Assembly: GCA_037447655.1 (NCBI GenBank)
Contig: JBBHKE010001654.1
Span: forward strand, 1 to 64,000
Direction of reading: 5' to 3'
From: Zygnema cylindricum
Taxonomy: Eukaryota > Streptophyta > Zygnematophyceae > Zygnematales > Zygnemataceae
DNA length: 64,000 bases
Shown one piece after another: positions 49,225 through 61,721 of this stretch (position 1 is the stretch's first letter; each line of letters starts with the position of its first letter). Both the position numbers and the translations under genes were made by a program. The notes under the pieces are model-generated. The model worked only from the letters and a program-made list of their open reading frames with translations, was not told the DNA's origin and made no database searches.

Positions 49225-51449
49225 GATTCGTCCGCCATTCGGGTCTTACATAGTTCAAATGTACGAAAACCATTGAAAATTCTTTTACGTGGCTTTTAGG
49301 TACGTAAAAAAAGCGTAGAGTTCGGGATACTTACACATTGCGTTTGGCATTTAGGGTGTGTTCCCATGTCTTAAAGTAGAGGCTTATTTCTGTCTTTTTG
49401 CTTTGCCCTTTTTCTAAAAGGGAAAAGCATTGTAGTCGCATAATTGATCGTCGATTTTTTTTTTGTAAGATCTTGAGCCGTTAAGTGATTTGAGTTTTGA
49501 TTGGCTTTGTCATGTTCCAATTCGGATGTATGTTGTTTTGCGTGGTTGTAATGGTATGATAAACGGCCAGACAAATTAGACGTCACGCCAAAATTTCGTG
49601 TTAACAATACCGGTAGAGTAACGTACAGTACCGTACTTCTAATCTTTGCGCGTGCGATCCCGTCACATCACACCACGTTGTCGTGTTCTATATTTATACG
49701 TACACTACACCGTCGATCGTATTTAGCGTGTATGTCTTTTTTGTCTCTTAAAACATCTTTTATCCGTACAACATGTCGGATTGTGGATGTGACGGTTGCG
49801 ATTGAAAGGTTGTACTCTCAGTTTACTAATAGCGTTCTTAGGGCACTTTCCCATGTAACCGAAACTTTAATCTTGTAAGTTTGTTTTTAGCGAAGATTCT
49901 GCGTACAACTTTCAGAGCATTCCGATGTAAGCGCAAATAACTTGTTACTTCAAAAAGTGACAAGCGTAGACATGTAACGAAACATGTGACAAATAAACAG
50001 TACACAAAATGTTGCGAAACTTCCACTCGGCTTCAAATTTCAGACGTCCACCCGCACGCTGAACAGTTTCTATCACTTCGCAATGTGTGTATGCCACATT
50101 GTCGACGTGGAGGCATTACATATGTTTAGGGTTTGTGACATTATGACATCACGCACGACACGCTCAACTAAGACAACGCCGACGTCACAAGTTCTAAAAT
50201 TTTCCGCCATGGTTTCCCGATTGTATTTTTTTGTCTTTTCTCACTCTACTTGCCATCAAGATACGCCCAAAGATAGTAAAAAGAAATCGTTTTCAAATAT
50301 CTTTCATTTAATACCATTATTGACGTTTTTCATTGCAAGAATTGTGAGACAAATGTGGTAGTCGGAGAGGGAGAGAGATAGGGGTGCTTTCACGGACTTC
50401 ACTTTTGCGAAATGGCGTCTGTTGGTCGAGACCCCTCCACGGCCATTGTACGTAAAAAAACGTACAGAAAAAAAAGTCACGCACAGTGTAATAGTAATAG
50501 TGGATCAAACTTGTTCGTAAATAGGTATTTAAGTGTTATGAAAATTGAGTTTTGAATTTGATAGACGCCCGCGAAAGAATCGCACGATTTGGGGTTGAAT
50601 TTAAAAAGATACAGTGATTGGTGTATTTAGGCGACAGCGCGAGGTCAACATAACGATTGGGTGATCATTGTTACAAGTTAAGGGTCAAACTAGACGCGGA
50701 ATTTAAGGCGTACGTCTGTAAAGAACCAAACGAAATCAATATTTCGTTTGGTACGCACGATGGTTCGTTTCGTACAAATATTAGTACGAAACGTCACTTT
50801 CACTTTATCGAATTTCGTAGGAAGTTTCGTGTGCGAAATTTGCGACGCACGTTCGTGAGAAGTCGCGTTTCGTTTGGCGCGCATTTTTGCACGTAAATGT
50901 GACGTAGTGAAACGTAGCGTTTGATTAGTTAGAAATGCTACGTAGCTTGTAAGAGATTTCGCACGTTTTTGCATTGGTCGGTCTGAGTCCTTGCTGATCA
51001 ATGATTGGCCCAGGTAAAACCTGATCAACGGAGCCTCGACTCTGGCCTGGCGAGTCCAGGGCGATGATCGATAAATAGTGAATTCTAAGAGGAGACTAGA
51101 CATCTTTTCCTTTTGGAAAAGTTTGTGGAAATTCTGGCTGATATTGGTCCTGAGCGATTAAAACAAAATTGGAGCAATGGTATTTTTGCAATGAAATCTC
51201 TTACAAACTAAGTAGTGTTTTAGTAGTTAAGAGATAGAATTATTTAAGAGTGGAGAGCAGTGGAAATACTTTAATAAGAAGGGTTGAGCCACGAAGGCAA
51301 GAGACCAAACTAATGTTATGTGGACAGAAGCTTCTTCTAATTTATATTTTATTTCTTTATGTGAGTGCTTTCCAATGTGAATGTGTAATTTTCCAATGTG
51401 TGGAATGTGTGGTTGAAATTGGTTGTAGTAATGGGATTTTATGACTGGT
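49225..51449. other. Intergenic region upstream of GDPD
   Basis: Holds the presumed GDPD promoter and a half copy of the foldback element (49704-49800). The TTTCGT/ACGAAA-rich stretch at 50700-50900 gives Arg/Phe-rich frames on both strands that I do not accept as genes. Confidence 0.4.
49704..49800. mobile_element. Half copy of the foldback miniature element
   Basis: TACACCGTCGATCGTATTTAG, then TCTTAAAACATCTTTTATCC and ACATGTCGGATTGTGG match one arm of the 29484-29700 copy. The second arm is missing. Confidence 0.7.
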
Positions 51450-52017
51450 AGGAAATCCTATCACATATGCTATCGAAGCTTTGGTTAAAAACCAGGGAAA
51501 AGTTTGTTTACCCGAAAATCGATTGCCGTGACCGTTGAGGGTGCGCTGTCCCGTGTAGGTGGAACCACAATGTGAAGTGGTACGGGGCTGGTGGGAAACT
51601 AAGTGACCACACTACCAGCGACTGCTAAATGCAGTAAATTTCTTTGGGAAATCATATTTTATCTTTCATTTTTCTTGATTTCAAAATGAAATACTTTACT
51701 TCTTCAAGAGCAAAGGAGTCAAAAAATGACTTTAAACTTTTCAAACCCTAGTTTTATCACCTTGTAGAGCTTTTATTTTGTTGTTGCAAAAATTATGGTT
51801 GAATCCTACCTTTGATAGCTTTCAATTTTGCTGTTGCAAAATTTGTGGGAAATTCTTACATCTCTGCATCAATGTTGGGGAGTTGAATAATTGAATTTGC
51901 ACTAACTTACTTTCAATGTCTTTTCGATTTCTCAAATTTCAATCTTTTAAAAGGATTTGTTAGGTGAAGAAGTCTTCGATTGGAGCAATCTGCTGCAACA
52001 AATTTCTTTAGGAAATT

Positions 52018-53340
52018 ATGTTATATCTTTCCTTTTGCTTATTTCATTGTGTGATAATTGCAAATTTTGCATGGAAACGTGAAATGGAGAATGCTTTGAA
52101 TGTGTTGAAGAAGCGTACTGTGAAATTGGTCAAAATTTTTACTAATCATGTTGCTGATGTGGATGAAACAATTTTTGAGTTGAAAAATGAATTAAAGGAT
52201 GTTAAAGAAAATGGGAATATTTCAAATCAGAAATTGGATGAACTTATAAATTTAATTCACACCAAATATGACCAAAAAGGTGAGAATAGTAAGAGAAATG
52301 CCAGTTTTAAAGAAGATGATCACGATAGGCCTAAGAAGATAAGAGATCTGAAATTCTGTATTAGGGAAGCACTATCCGTTGATTGTAGGAAGATTGATCA
52401 GTTAGATGCTTAGATTTTTCATATGGAGTGTTATTTGGAATTTGGGAATTGTGATCGTGATAATTACACTTCTTTTGTTGTTAGTTATCTTAAAGGTGAT
52501 AATAAGATTTGGTATTACAATCAGGGAAGGTCTAACTTAATTCCTGATAATGCCGATTGGGAATCTTTTAAAACAACGAACAAATCGCGTTTCTAATTAG
52601 TCACTTTTAAATGTATAATGGAAGAAAAATGGTTGAACTGTAAGCAGACTGGATCTGTGAAAGATTATACTGTGGAATTTGACTCATCTAGCATTCATGT
52701 CATAGGTTTGACTCATGAAATGGCTAAGTTCCATTTCTTGAACTATCTGAATCCTATACTGAAATCTGAATTGAAACATCAAAAATTTAATAATTTGAAG
52801 GAATTATAAGATAAGTAAGTGAATTAGAGGATGGTATAATCGGAAAACTCGATCACTCAGGGATAATTTGAATGAAGTATCAGAGTGAGGTGAGAAAGAA
52901 TTTGTGGAAGAGGGTCTGAATGCAGGTCTTGTGAATAGGCAAAAAATCTTCAGAGGAAATCAGAGGGGTGAACAGAGTGTTAATGCAAAAAATAAATTTC
53001 ACAATGTAGGGGGATACATTAATGGGTCTAACCAAGTATTAATGCTTAGAAACCCAATCTTGGCATTCCCTCATGCACTTCCTGTCAGAAAAGTGGTCAC
53101 AGGGCATTTGAGTATGCACAACTGAAAAAAATTAAATCTTATAACAATGGAGAGGAGGGACATTTCAGCAGAGAGTGCACAAAACCGAAAAAGAAAGTCA
53201 CTTGTTTTAAATGCGGTGGTCCATATCATTACGCTAAGGATTGTACAGATAAGGGATCTCTTAAAACTGTTGATGTCAATGAAGGTTTTCAAGAAGATAT
53301 TGCATTATACCTAGCGAACAGAAAGCCCAAAAGGTGGGAA
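52018..53340 (+). pseudogene. Gypsy gag pseudogene
   Basis: Broken frames at 52018-52413 (Lys/Glu-rich, coiled-coil-like) and 52618-52809 (FHFLNYLNPILKSELK) are followed near 53190-53235 by a zinc knuckle CFKCGGPYHYAKDC (CX2CX4HX4C). Stops after 52413 and 52809 disrupt it. Confidence 0.8.
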
Positions 53341-53368
53341 ACGGAAAGGAGTAGCTGAAAGTCCTCAG

Positions 53369-56300
53369 TTGAGTCAACCAGATCTAGAGGTTAAAGAGCT
53401 ATCTCTAGAGGACAAGCTAAAGAATGGAAAGGCTAGGATAGCTGAATTTATTATGATGCTAACTACACTCCATAGTTTGAATAATCTTTCTGTTGAAACT
53501 CTTCACAACAGACCTATGTTAGGACAGTTAAGTAACGATGACACCAAACACTGTTTGATCAGATTCAAGTCTTTGTGGAAATCAAAACCATTAAGAGCTC
53601 TCGTAGATTCAGGTGCTACACATAACTTTATTTCACATAAGTTACTAGAGGAAAATAAAATTCCTACAGTGATAAAGGAAAAACCTTTACATGTTCAGGT
53701 GGCAAACGGTATAAAGTCCACACTAGATTTACAACCTGACACTATAGAAATTGATATCTAGGGTCATAAAATAAACGTTGTGTGTGAAATAATGAATTTG
53801 GGTAGTGAGGAGCTTATACTGGGAAAACCTTGGTTAACTGAACAAAACCCTCAAATTAATTGGGAAACTAACACCTTGAGAGTGAAGTCTGAGAACGGCT
53901 GGAAGGTTTTGCAAGCATTACCTTCGAAGAAGTTGCATAGGAGTCATATAAATAACATAACCAAATTGGGAGTGGAAGGTTTGATTTGTGCTAAACAATT
54001 TAAAAAACATTTAAAAGATAAAACAAATCATGCTTTCTTGTTAGTTACACATGAAGGGGGGGAGAAAATATTAACATTGATGTTATTCCTAAATTAGACA
54101 AGACCTAAAATCTTGAAAAACAAAAATCTGATTTTGTAACAGACAGATGTTGTTAAAGATTTGATTTTTGAATTTCAACATGTTTTCCAAAGTGATTTAC
54201 CCTCAAGAAGGCCACCTTCCCAAGATGCGGAACATGTTATTAGCCATGAACCTGGATGTAATCCTCTTGTCACAAGAATTTATAAACACAGTATCTTTGG
54301 ACATAGGACATATTCAGCCCATCAAATCACCGTATGGAGCACCAGTTCTCTTCGTCAAAAAGAAAGACGAAACGTTGAGAACATGTGTCGACTATCAAAG
54401 TCTGAACAAGATTACGGTGAAGGATAAGTATCTGTTACTTTTTATTTCTGATTTGATAGATCGTTTGAAAGGTGCTAAATTATTTGTTTTGATTGATCTA
54501 TGTAGTGGCTTTAAATTGGTGCCAATTAGAACCGAAAATGTTGACAAAACTGCTTTTAAAATTAGAGTCGGTCATTTTGAATGCATAGTTATGCCATTTG
54601 ATTTGAAGAATGCACTGCCTACTTATCAAAGATTAATGAACCAAACCTTTTTAGATTATATAGATGAGTTTGTTCAGGTGTTTATAGATGATATAATAAT
54701 TTACAACGAATCTAAAGAACAACATGAAATTCATTTAAGGAAAGTGTTAGAAAAGGTAAAGGAAAGAAAACTATATGGAAAATTGTCAAAATCCAGTTTT
54801 CTTAAAAGTGAACAATTATTTTTGGGACATATAGTTAGTGGGGAAGGTGTTAAAACATATCCATCCAAAATTACTACAATCCAAAATTGGATGCAACCCA
54901 CTAATGTCACAGAAGTTAGATCATTTTTGGGATTGGCCAATTGTTATAGGAAATTTATCACGAACTTCAGTATGATCGCCGCACCTTTGACGGATGTACT
55001 TCGGGAGAAAGAGACGTTTGTGTGGGGAGTCGATCTGGAGAGAGCTTTCAAGGAACTTAAAGGGAAGTTGACCTCTGCCCCTACACTGGTGTATCATAAT
55101 CCTGTTGGGAAATCTGAAGTTCTGATATTTACTGATGCATTTGATAAAGGTCCACGTGCAGTCATAAGTCAAAAAGTCGGCAAACATTTTCATCCTGTTG
55201 CTTTTGAGTCCAGTAAATTTATTGATGCTGAAAAAAACTATCCAGCACAGGAAAAAGAATTACTTGCAATTGTTCATGCATTGGTGAAATGGCGTTGTTA
55301 TTTGCATAATAAAAAATTTACAGTTCACTGTGATAATAAGACACTCTCCTATCTGCAAAGATTAAGTGATGCATAGATTATGATTGGCTGACAGGTTAGG
55401 TGGATGCCGAAATTGGTATATTTCAAATATAATGTCAAACATATTCTTGGAAAGAGAAATGTAGTCGAAGATCCTTTAAGTAGAGGTTTTGAAATAAATG
55501 TGATGGTTCGGGATGAATTATTTTTAGATGCTGTTAGATATGTTTATGATAAAGATCATTCTTTGCTATGATTTACAAGAATATTTTGGGAGGGAATTTC
55601 GACCCATTGAATGAGAGGCATGTCAAAAACTTTAGAATAAAATATGGTTTACTGTTTCTGCGAACAGGGGATAAATTATGCATTCCTAAGGTGGGAGACT
55701 TGAAAAAACAGCTTTTACAGGAAGCCCATGAGCATTTAGGACATCTAGATCGAGATAAAACTCTTAGTCTGTTGTAGAGAAGATTCTTTTGGCCAAGGAT
55801 AGCAAAGGAGGTGTCAAAACTCGTGGAAAGTTGTGTGCTTTGCCAGCAGAGTAAACCTAGTAACCAAAAACCTAGGGGTCTCTTAAAGCCTTTCGATATC
55901 TCCGAAAGACCATGGGAGTTTGTCAGTATGGATTTTATTGTCAGATTGTCGGCTACATCTAGAAGAAATGACAGTATCATGGTCGTAGTCGATATGTTCA
56001 GTAAAATTGCAATATTTATCCTTTGCAAAACTACTCATTTAGTTGTATATATCGCAAAGTTATTTTTTGACAACGTGGTTAGACATCATGGAGTTTCTCT
56101 GTCTAAAGTCAGTGATAGAGATTCAAAATTTACATCTGCATTTTGGAAAGAATTGCAGCAAAACTTAGGCACTGAATTCTAAATGAGTACCTCTTATCAT
56201 CATCAGACACATGTACAAACTGAAAAGATGAACCGTACACTGGAGGAAATGCTAAGGACTGTGTGCAGTGGAGTCCAAAACACATGGGAATCTAAGCTGC

Positions 56301-56797
56301 CATTAATGGAATTTGCATACAATTCATGTAAACATGCCTGTACAAAATTTTCACCGTTTGAAGTTACATACGGATACCAATCGAGAGAAGCATTAGACAT
56401 AATAACAGAGGTTACTAAAAAGAATAAGGGTTTTGGAACGGGGTTTTGACAATACATTCAAATTGTTTAGAAAACAGTCCGGGATGCATTAGTGGAGGCA
56501 CAAAGAAGGTAAGAATTAAATGCTAGCCGCAAACGGGGTGATTGGATGGTAAGTATAGGTGACAAGGTTTGGCTTTCAACAACTCATTACAGGTGCAAGA
56601 TCGAGGCACAATCGTATCCTACAAGAAAATTTGCTCCCTGGTACATCGGTCCATTTACTGTAATCGAGATGATATCGTCGGTTGCTGCCAAATTGGACTT
56701 TCCGCCTTCAGCAAAAGTTCATCCATTGATAGACATCACTCACTTCAAACCAGCAAATCTTCGACCAACTGAAGGAGAAGTGGAATTGGATCCCTAA
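53369..56797 (+). pseudogene. Gypsy pol pseudogene
   Basis: The protease has ALVDSGATHNFIS (about 53600). The largest open frame, 54168-55376, holds reverse transcriptase with YGAPVLFVKKKDE, FVLIDLCSGF and FIDDIIIY, then RNase H (FTDAFDKGP, EKNYPAQEKELLAIVHAL). After a stop, VKHILGKRNVVEDPLSRG leads to integrase: HLGHLDRDKTLSLL, a CVLC zinc-binding pair, SMDFIVRL, VSDRDSKFTS, and after a stop at 56182 a Glu-containing MNRTLEEMLR helix. The C-terminus (56546-56797) has WYIGPFTVIEM and VHPLIDITHFKP. No chromodomain is seen. At least five stops make it inactive. Confidence 0.92.
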
Positions 56798-56818
56798 AAG
56801 AATATAGATCCTGAGGTC

Positions 56819-57827
56819 TGTTTAAATTACTAGATTTATGAAGTATTTTCTAGGTCTGAATAGCTTAGCGGAAATAGAAATGAAATGGGCAGGCAGTCTG
56901 CCTCCACCTCTTCCCTCTATCCCCCATACTTGTTGTAATCATTGAAAGAAAGAGAGGGTGGTGGAGCCATGGCTGCATTGGCTCCTTAGGTAGGTCAAAA
57001 AAAGTGACATAAGTCACTTTTAATAAAAAGGTTGAGTCTGGCAAGACTCGAACCTTCGACCGACAGAGCGAGGCATAGCAGTCAGCTTTAGCCGGTCTGT
57101 CGTTAATGTCTGTTAGAGTACAAGGGGTGTGATTAGTATTTAAATATGTCGCGGTTCACTAATCTGATTAACAGAATTACGGATTAGTAATATATGAATA
57201 AATTGGATTACAGTGCGAACATGAAACCGCACGAAACAAATTTACCGAACAACGATTATCAATGGCTAGCATTCAAAGCAGATTTGGATCTGACATCACT
57301 CATCGTCGATGAGATCATGGAATGGTCGTTTTGCCGATTTTCAGGCATGACATGACCCGGCGCCAAGTGGCAAGATAACATTGGGAAGCGGGAATCTCGG
57401 AGAGCATGAGGGCGAGTCTGGAGGAGAAAGGCGTCCACTCAGACACAGAATCATACACAGACCATACACAAAGTACACTGACCATATTACCTTTTTGTAC
57501 TTTACAGTTCCCTGATTGGTTTGTACATTAGTAGATAGGGGTTGTGAGAGGGATTTAGGACTTATAAGATTGAGGAGGTAGCCGCCTTTCTCCGAATGAG
57601 CTTGTATATATATTGGCATCTTTGCCACTTAATAACTAACCGCGTGGTTGGGTGTTTTCAGTGATTTCTTTTGCTACGCACTCAAGGGAGTCCAAACTGC
57701 ACAAGGGTGAAGTGAGGTTGTATGTTTGCCTAATTGGGTAGTTGTGATACTAGCTGAAGAAGGTTTAGTACAAAACTATCTAGAGGCTTCTTGAATTTTA
57801 TAGTCCAATGGGGGACACAGAATTGCA
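56819..57827 (+). repeat. 5' LTR of copia B
   Basis: 1009 bp from TGTTTAAATTAC to CACAGAATTGCA. It has TATATATA near 57605, a decayed twin hairpin (57677-57713) and the antisense tRNA-like module (57027-57107). Confidence 0.85.
57027..57107 (-). other. tRNA-like module, antisense within the LTR of copia B
   Basis: The minus strand reads CCGGCTAAAGCTGAC, then a B box GGTTCGAGTCT about 40 bases later, then AACCTTTTT. Homologous in position and layout to the modules in A and C. Confidence 0.6.
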
Positions 57828-60771
57828 GGTTTTGGGCCCACCCTTTAGGGTGCCCATCTTCAACAAATATGGGTTGATTTATTGGGAAGCCATGATGGTA
57901 GGAGCTGTGTTTGAAAAACGATAATGGGGTATCGTCAATGGACAAGTGAAACGTCCATCTCAGGGATTCCCACTAGGGTTTGGTGGAGTGAGGTTTTCTG
58001 CAACATTATCTACCCCAACGGAGGAGGCAGACAGCGCGCAGAGCAGTGTGTCCGAAAAGGGGAAAGGGAAGGAGACTCCTCTCACTCCCATCGCCACGGT
58101 ACCCGAAGCGGCGGCCGTAAAGACCGAAGAAAACGTTATTCAAATGTGGAAACACACAAACATGGCTGCCAGGCACTTCATTATGAGGCATCTTACTCAA
58201 TCTTTGGCGACCTCCTATATCCACATTTTTAAGGCAGAGGAGCTATGAGAGACTTTAGTGGAGATATGTAGAGGTTGTACCATTCAAGAGCTCCAGTCGG
58301 ACGAGGAAAGGTTAGGGGAGGATACTTAGAAAAGGGGGAAAATACTAGACTATTGTAATGACCTCTTATATTTATTTATGGAGATGGAGAGTGCCAGGTG
58401 GACCGGTACAATGAAGATGAAAGTCAACACCCTCATCATGAAGTTGGCTAATGAGTTTGAAAACATAATGTACCGAGTGCAGGAAATGGATGAAAGTACT
58501 TGGAAGTGGAACACTGTGGTTCGGATGAAACTTGTGCAAGAGAACATAATCGAGACTCGGAGAAGAAGAAAGAGGGTTCGAGCTCTAGCTGCTGCAACTG
58601 ACCGATGGAGGAATGATTCAAGGAAGCCAGAATGCAGCTTCAAATGAGAGAGAGGTCAAATTGGAGGACAGAGGCTTCCAAAGGGCCTTTGTCATTTCTA
58701 CAAAAAGTCGGGACACTTAATAGCTTATTCCACCAAGCTGTCGGAGCTGAGGCTGTAAGAAAACAATAGAGGAGGTTCTTCTAGGGGAAAGAAGAAGGCA
58801 CTTGTGGTCACACAAGTGAAAGGGGAGACCACGGAGGATGAGTCCTCTAAAGATGAGGATGGAGAGTTTCTTTTTGACGAGAATCTGGAGGAGAAAGAGA
58901 TTCCTCGAAAACAGAAGTGTGCTCTTAGAGCCATTCAGGAACCTCCACAAGAAAGATGGATCATCGATCAAGGTGCATCCATGCATATGTTCTTGACAGG
59001 CACCTCTTTACCAAGCTAAGAAAGATCCCCACTATAGAGATAGAGTACGGGGTTGGGAGAGTAGTTACTACAGATCTAGTTGGATCGGTAGATTTAAAAA
59101 TCTTAGTAAAGGTAAGACTTCCATAATCACTTTCTCATATGTACTTTATATCCCTTGGCTGAGCAAAAATCTCATCTCCACTTCTGTATTAGTTGATAAG
59201 GAGTTTGTTACTTTCACTAGAAAGGGAGTCTTTAGAGCTAAGTAAGGGGATGAAGTTTGAGGAATACCTGAGGGATGAGGGAGTTTAGCATCAGAAAACT
59301 GTACTTTATAATCCTAAACAAAATGGGGTAGTTGAGAGGTTGAACCGGCTTTTAGGAGACAACGTATGTTGTATGTTGGCCGACAAGAGGATATGAAAAA
59401 GGTTTTGGGCTGAGGCCATGAACTGTGCTAACTTCATTTAGAATAGAGTCCTTACCTCAGCTGTGAAAGGAAAGACACCTTATGAGAGATGGGTTGGAAG
59501 GAAACCAAATATTTCTCACCTAAAAGTATTCGGTAGTCAAGTTTACAGTCTTGACACAGATAGGAAGAATTAGAAACTAGATACTAAAGGGAAACCGCAA
59601 TATTTTGTGGGATATGATGAGGATGTCAAGGGATATAGAGTCTATGACTTAGTTAAACAAGATATCATTCACGTAAAGCATCTAGTTTCATGGATGAAGG
59701 GAAGTCATTTGAACCTTTCAAATACACGTAGAAGATAAAAATCAAGTTTGAGTCCGAGGGTGAGGAAGACTCAGATCTTCCTAGAAGAGACATGAGTGAA
59801 AAAATGATTCCAAATTCGGGGGAGATCCACGATGAAGGAGATAAACCGGAATATACCTATATCCCTACACACTTCGAGGAGACAGAAGAGGAGGAGATGG
59901 AAGCAGCTTCCATTGATAGGGGAGTCGATGAGACAGTGAAGTGGAACCCGAGACTTCCCTCCATCACAACTTCGGACTTTGAAGGAAGACGAAAGAGCAG
60001 CAAAAGGCTGCAGGAAATAAAAGCCGCTTAGAAGGTAACTAAGCTATCTCACCCTGATGGTCCTCAGTCATACTCAGAGGCAATGGAGAGTCCAGAGAAA
60101 GACAGATAGGTTAGAGCCATAAATGATGAGATGGCATCCATCATGGAAGCAAATACTTGGGAACTAGTGGACTGCCCTCCGAACAGAAAAACGATCGGAT
60201 GCAAATGGGTGTTTAAACTGAAACTGAACCTAGATAATACCATTGATAGATATAAGGCTCGGTTGGTAGCAAAGGGGTTCACTCAAAAAGAAGGGATAGA
60301 TTATAAGGAGACCTTTGCTGTTGTGGTTCGATTCCCATAAATAAGGATTCTCCTTAGTCTAGCGGCAGCTGAAGACATGGAAATACACCAGATGGATATT
60401 AAGACCGCCTTCCTCAATGGTGAACTAGAGGAAGAAATCTTCACGGGGCAACCATAATGGTTTGTAGAGGAAGGTGAGGAGAGCAAAGTCTGCAGACTCA
60501 TAAAGTCCTTATATGGATTAAAGCTGGCTCCCAAGCAATGGAATAAGAAACTAGATGAGTTTCTCACCAGCCTGAGATGTATCCGGATAAGTTCTAACCA
60601 TTCTATTTATATGTTTGAAGATGAGAATGGTGTGATTTTCATTGCAATTTATGTGGATGATTTGTTGGTGTTAAGTTAATCTATGGAAAAAATCAATAAG
60701 TTAAAGAAATATCTTAGAAGCAGGTTTAATGTGAAAGATTAAGGACAGGCAAGATATATCTTAGGGATACA
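57828..60771 (+). pseudogene. Gag-pol pseudogene of copia B
   Basis: Gag begins with the decayed primer site GGTTTTGGGCCCACC (start codon lost), then LGPPFRVPIFNKYG and an open stretch at 57946-58248. The zinc knuckle is broken (CHFYKKSGHLIAYS). The protease reads WIIDQGASMHM, with the catalytic-motif Ser changed. Near 59255 the frame jumps from the pre-integrase region to late integrase (EEYLRDEG), removing about 530 bp relative to A. Reverse transcriptase follows ([36 protein letters not shown]). Confidence 0.88.
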
Positions 60772-60833
60772 AATCACCGAAAACGCCTAGCTAGGCGATT
60801 AGTTATCAAGTGGCAAAGATGCCAAAATATATA
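60772..60833 (-). repeat. Inverted LTR fragment between elements B and C
   Basis: CGAAAACGCC and AGTTATCAAGTGGCAAAGATG match, inverted, the LTR segment of B near 57595-57660. It shows rearrangement where B ends and C begins. Confidence 0.7.
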
Positions 60834-61035
60834 TGTTGAAATTTAAGTATTTTCTAGGTCTAGAGTTTGTAAATATAAAAAGGTAAAAAGGGGACAGTGA
60901 CAGCCTGCCTCTAACTCTTCACTCAAGTCCCCACACTTGTCGCAGTCACTGAAGACTTGAGGAGGAGTTGGATCCATGGATGGCTAAGCTGTCCAAAGAG
61001 GACAGGAAGGCCAATCTTGATAGAGTTATCTAAAA

Positions 61036-61115
61036 AGATTGACGGACCCAGGATTCGATCCTGGTACCTTTCTTCCGTCGTACTAGCCGTTAGCTTTAAC
61101 CAATATGACTAGAGC
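61036..61115 (-). other. tRNA-like module, antisense within the LTR of element C
   Basis: The minus strand has TTGGTTAAAGCTAAC and then a perfect T-arm, CCAGG-ATCGAAT-CCTGG (61048-61064), followed by TCAATCTTTTT. The T-arm matches the initiator tRNA-Met T-arm at 16 of 17 bases. The acceptor stem is not paired. Confidence 0.65.
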
Positions 61116-61650
61116 CAGTGCTAGAGTACGTTAGGTTTGATAAATATTTATATTTGTACACGTAGACTAGTTCGTATAACGGGAAATAGATACGCAATAC
61201 ATAGATACAGTTTTGTATAGTACGGAGTACGATTTAATGTATTTTATGAAACGGATACCGCGCATTTGTTTCGAACGCGAAACAAATATCGCGCGCGTAT
61301 TTTCAACGACTAAAATTGTATCCGGTTTGATCGGACGGCCACGATTGGTGTCGCGATCACGGAACATGTACTTTTGGCGTTTTTCAGCCATCGCCACGTA
61401 ATGTGACATGTGGCGCGACAATGTTGGATTGCGGCGACTCCGGAGATTGCGGAAACAAATCCGGCTATGACACGTGTCGAGAATTTGGCCATGTTGTACA
61501 ATGGCCGTACAGAAAGTACACCGGCACCTGTACTTTTCTGTACGACACAGTAATTTGATTGGTGCCATACTTCAGTAGATAGAGTTTTAGAGAGGGTTTA
61601 GGACTTAGAAAATTTTGGGTAGGCAGCTGCCTCTCCCAGAGAGCACCTTG

Positions 61651-61656
61651 TATAAA
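61651..61656 (+). promoter_or_regulatory. TATA box in the LTR of element C
   Basis: TATAAA, about 70 bases before the twin hairpins, predicts an RNA start near 61680. The aligned site in B reads TATATATA. Confidence 0.6.
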
Positions 61657-61721
61657 TGGCAAACTTTGATCAGCCATAACTATCAATTTACTTGACCATT
61701 TTCAGTGATTCTTTTTGCTGC

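Larger units (their letters stand above)
51450..56818 (+). mobile_element. Ty3/gypsy retrotransposon, decayed, LTRs not identified
   Basis: The internal region has gag, protease, reverse transcriptase, RNase H, integrase order, which defines Ty3/gypsy. The left boundary is uncertain, as no LTR pair or primer site was recognised. On the right it is cut by copia B at 56819, just after the pol stop. A pair of diverged direct repeats (TTTCTTTGGGAAATCATATT near 51643, TTTCTTTAGGAAATTATGTT near 52000) lies in the leader. Confidence 0.85.
56819..60771 (+). mobile_element. Ty1/copia retrotransposon B, 3'-truncated and inactive
   Basis: The 5' LTR is at 56819-57827, then gag and pol in the plus direction, ending abruptly within the reverse transcriptase/RNase H linker at GQARYILGIQIT. 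There is no RNase H and no 3' LTR. It inserted at the end of the gypsy element. It is closely related to A, in the opposite orientation. Confidence 0.9.

Noticed and set aside
50657-51103. Arg/Phe-rich open frames on both strands
   Set aside because: They arise from repeated GTTTCGT/ACGAAAC motifs, with no splice context or protein-like pattern.
51100-52020. 5' LTR of the gypsy element
   Set aside because: No matching 3' copy is in the window and no primer-binding site could be placed, so no boundary is claimed.
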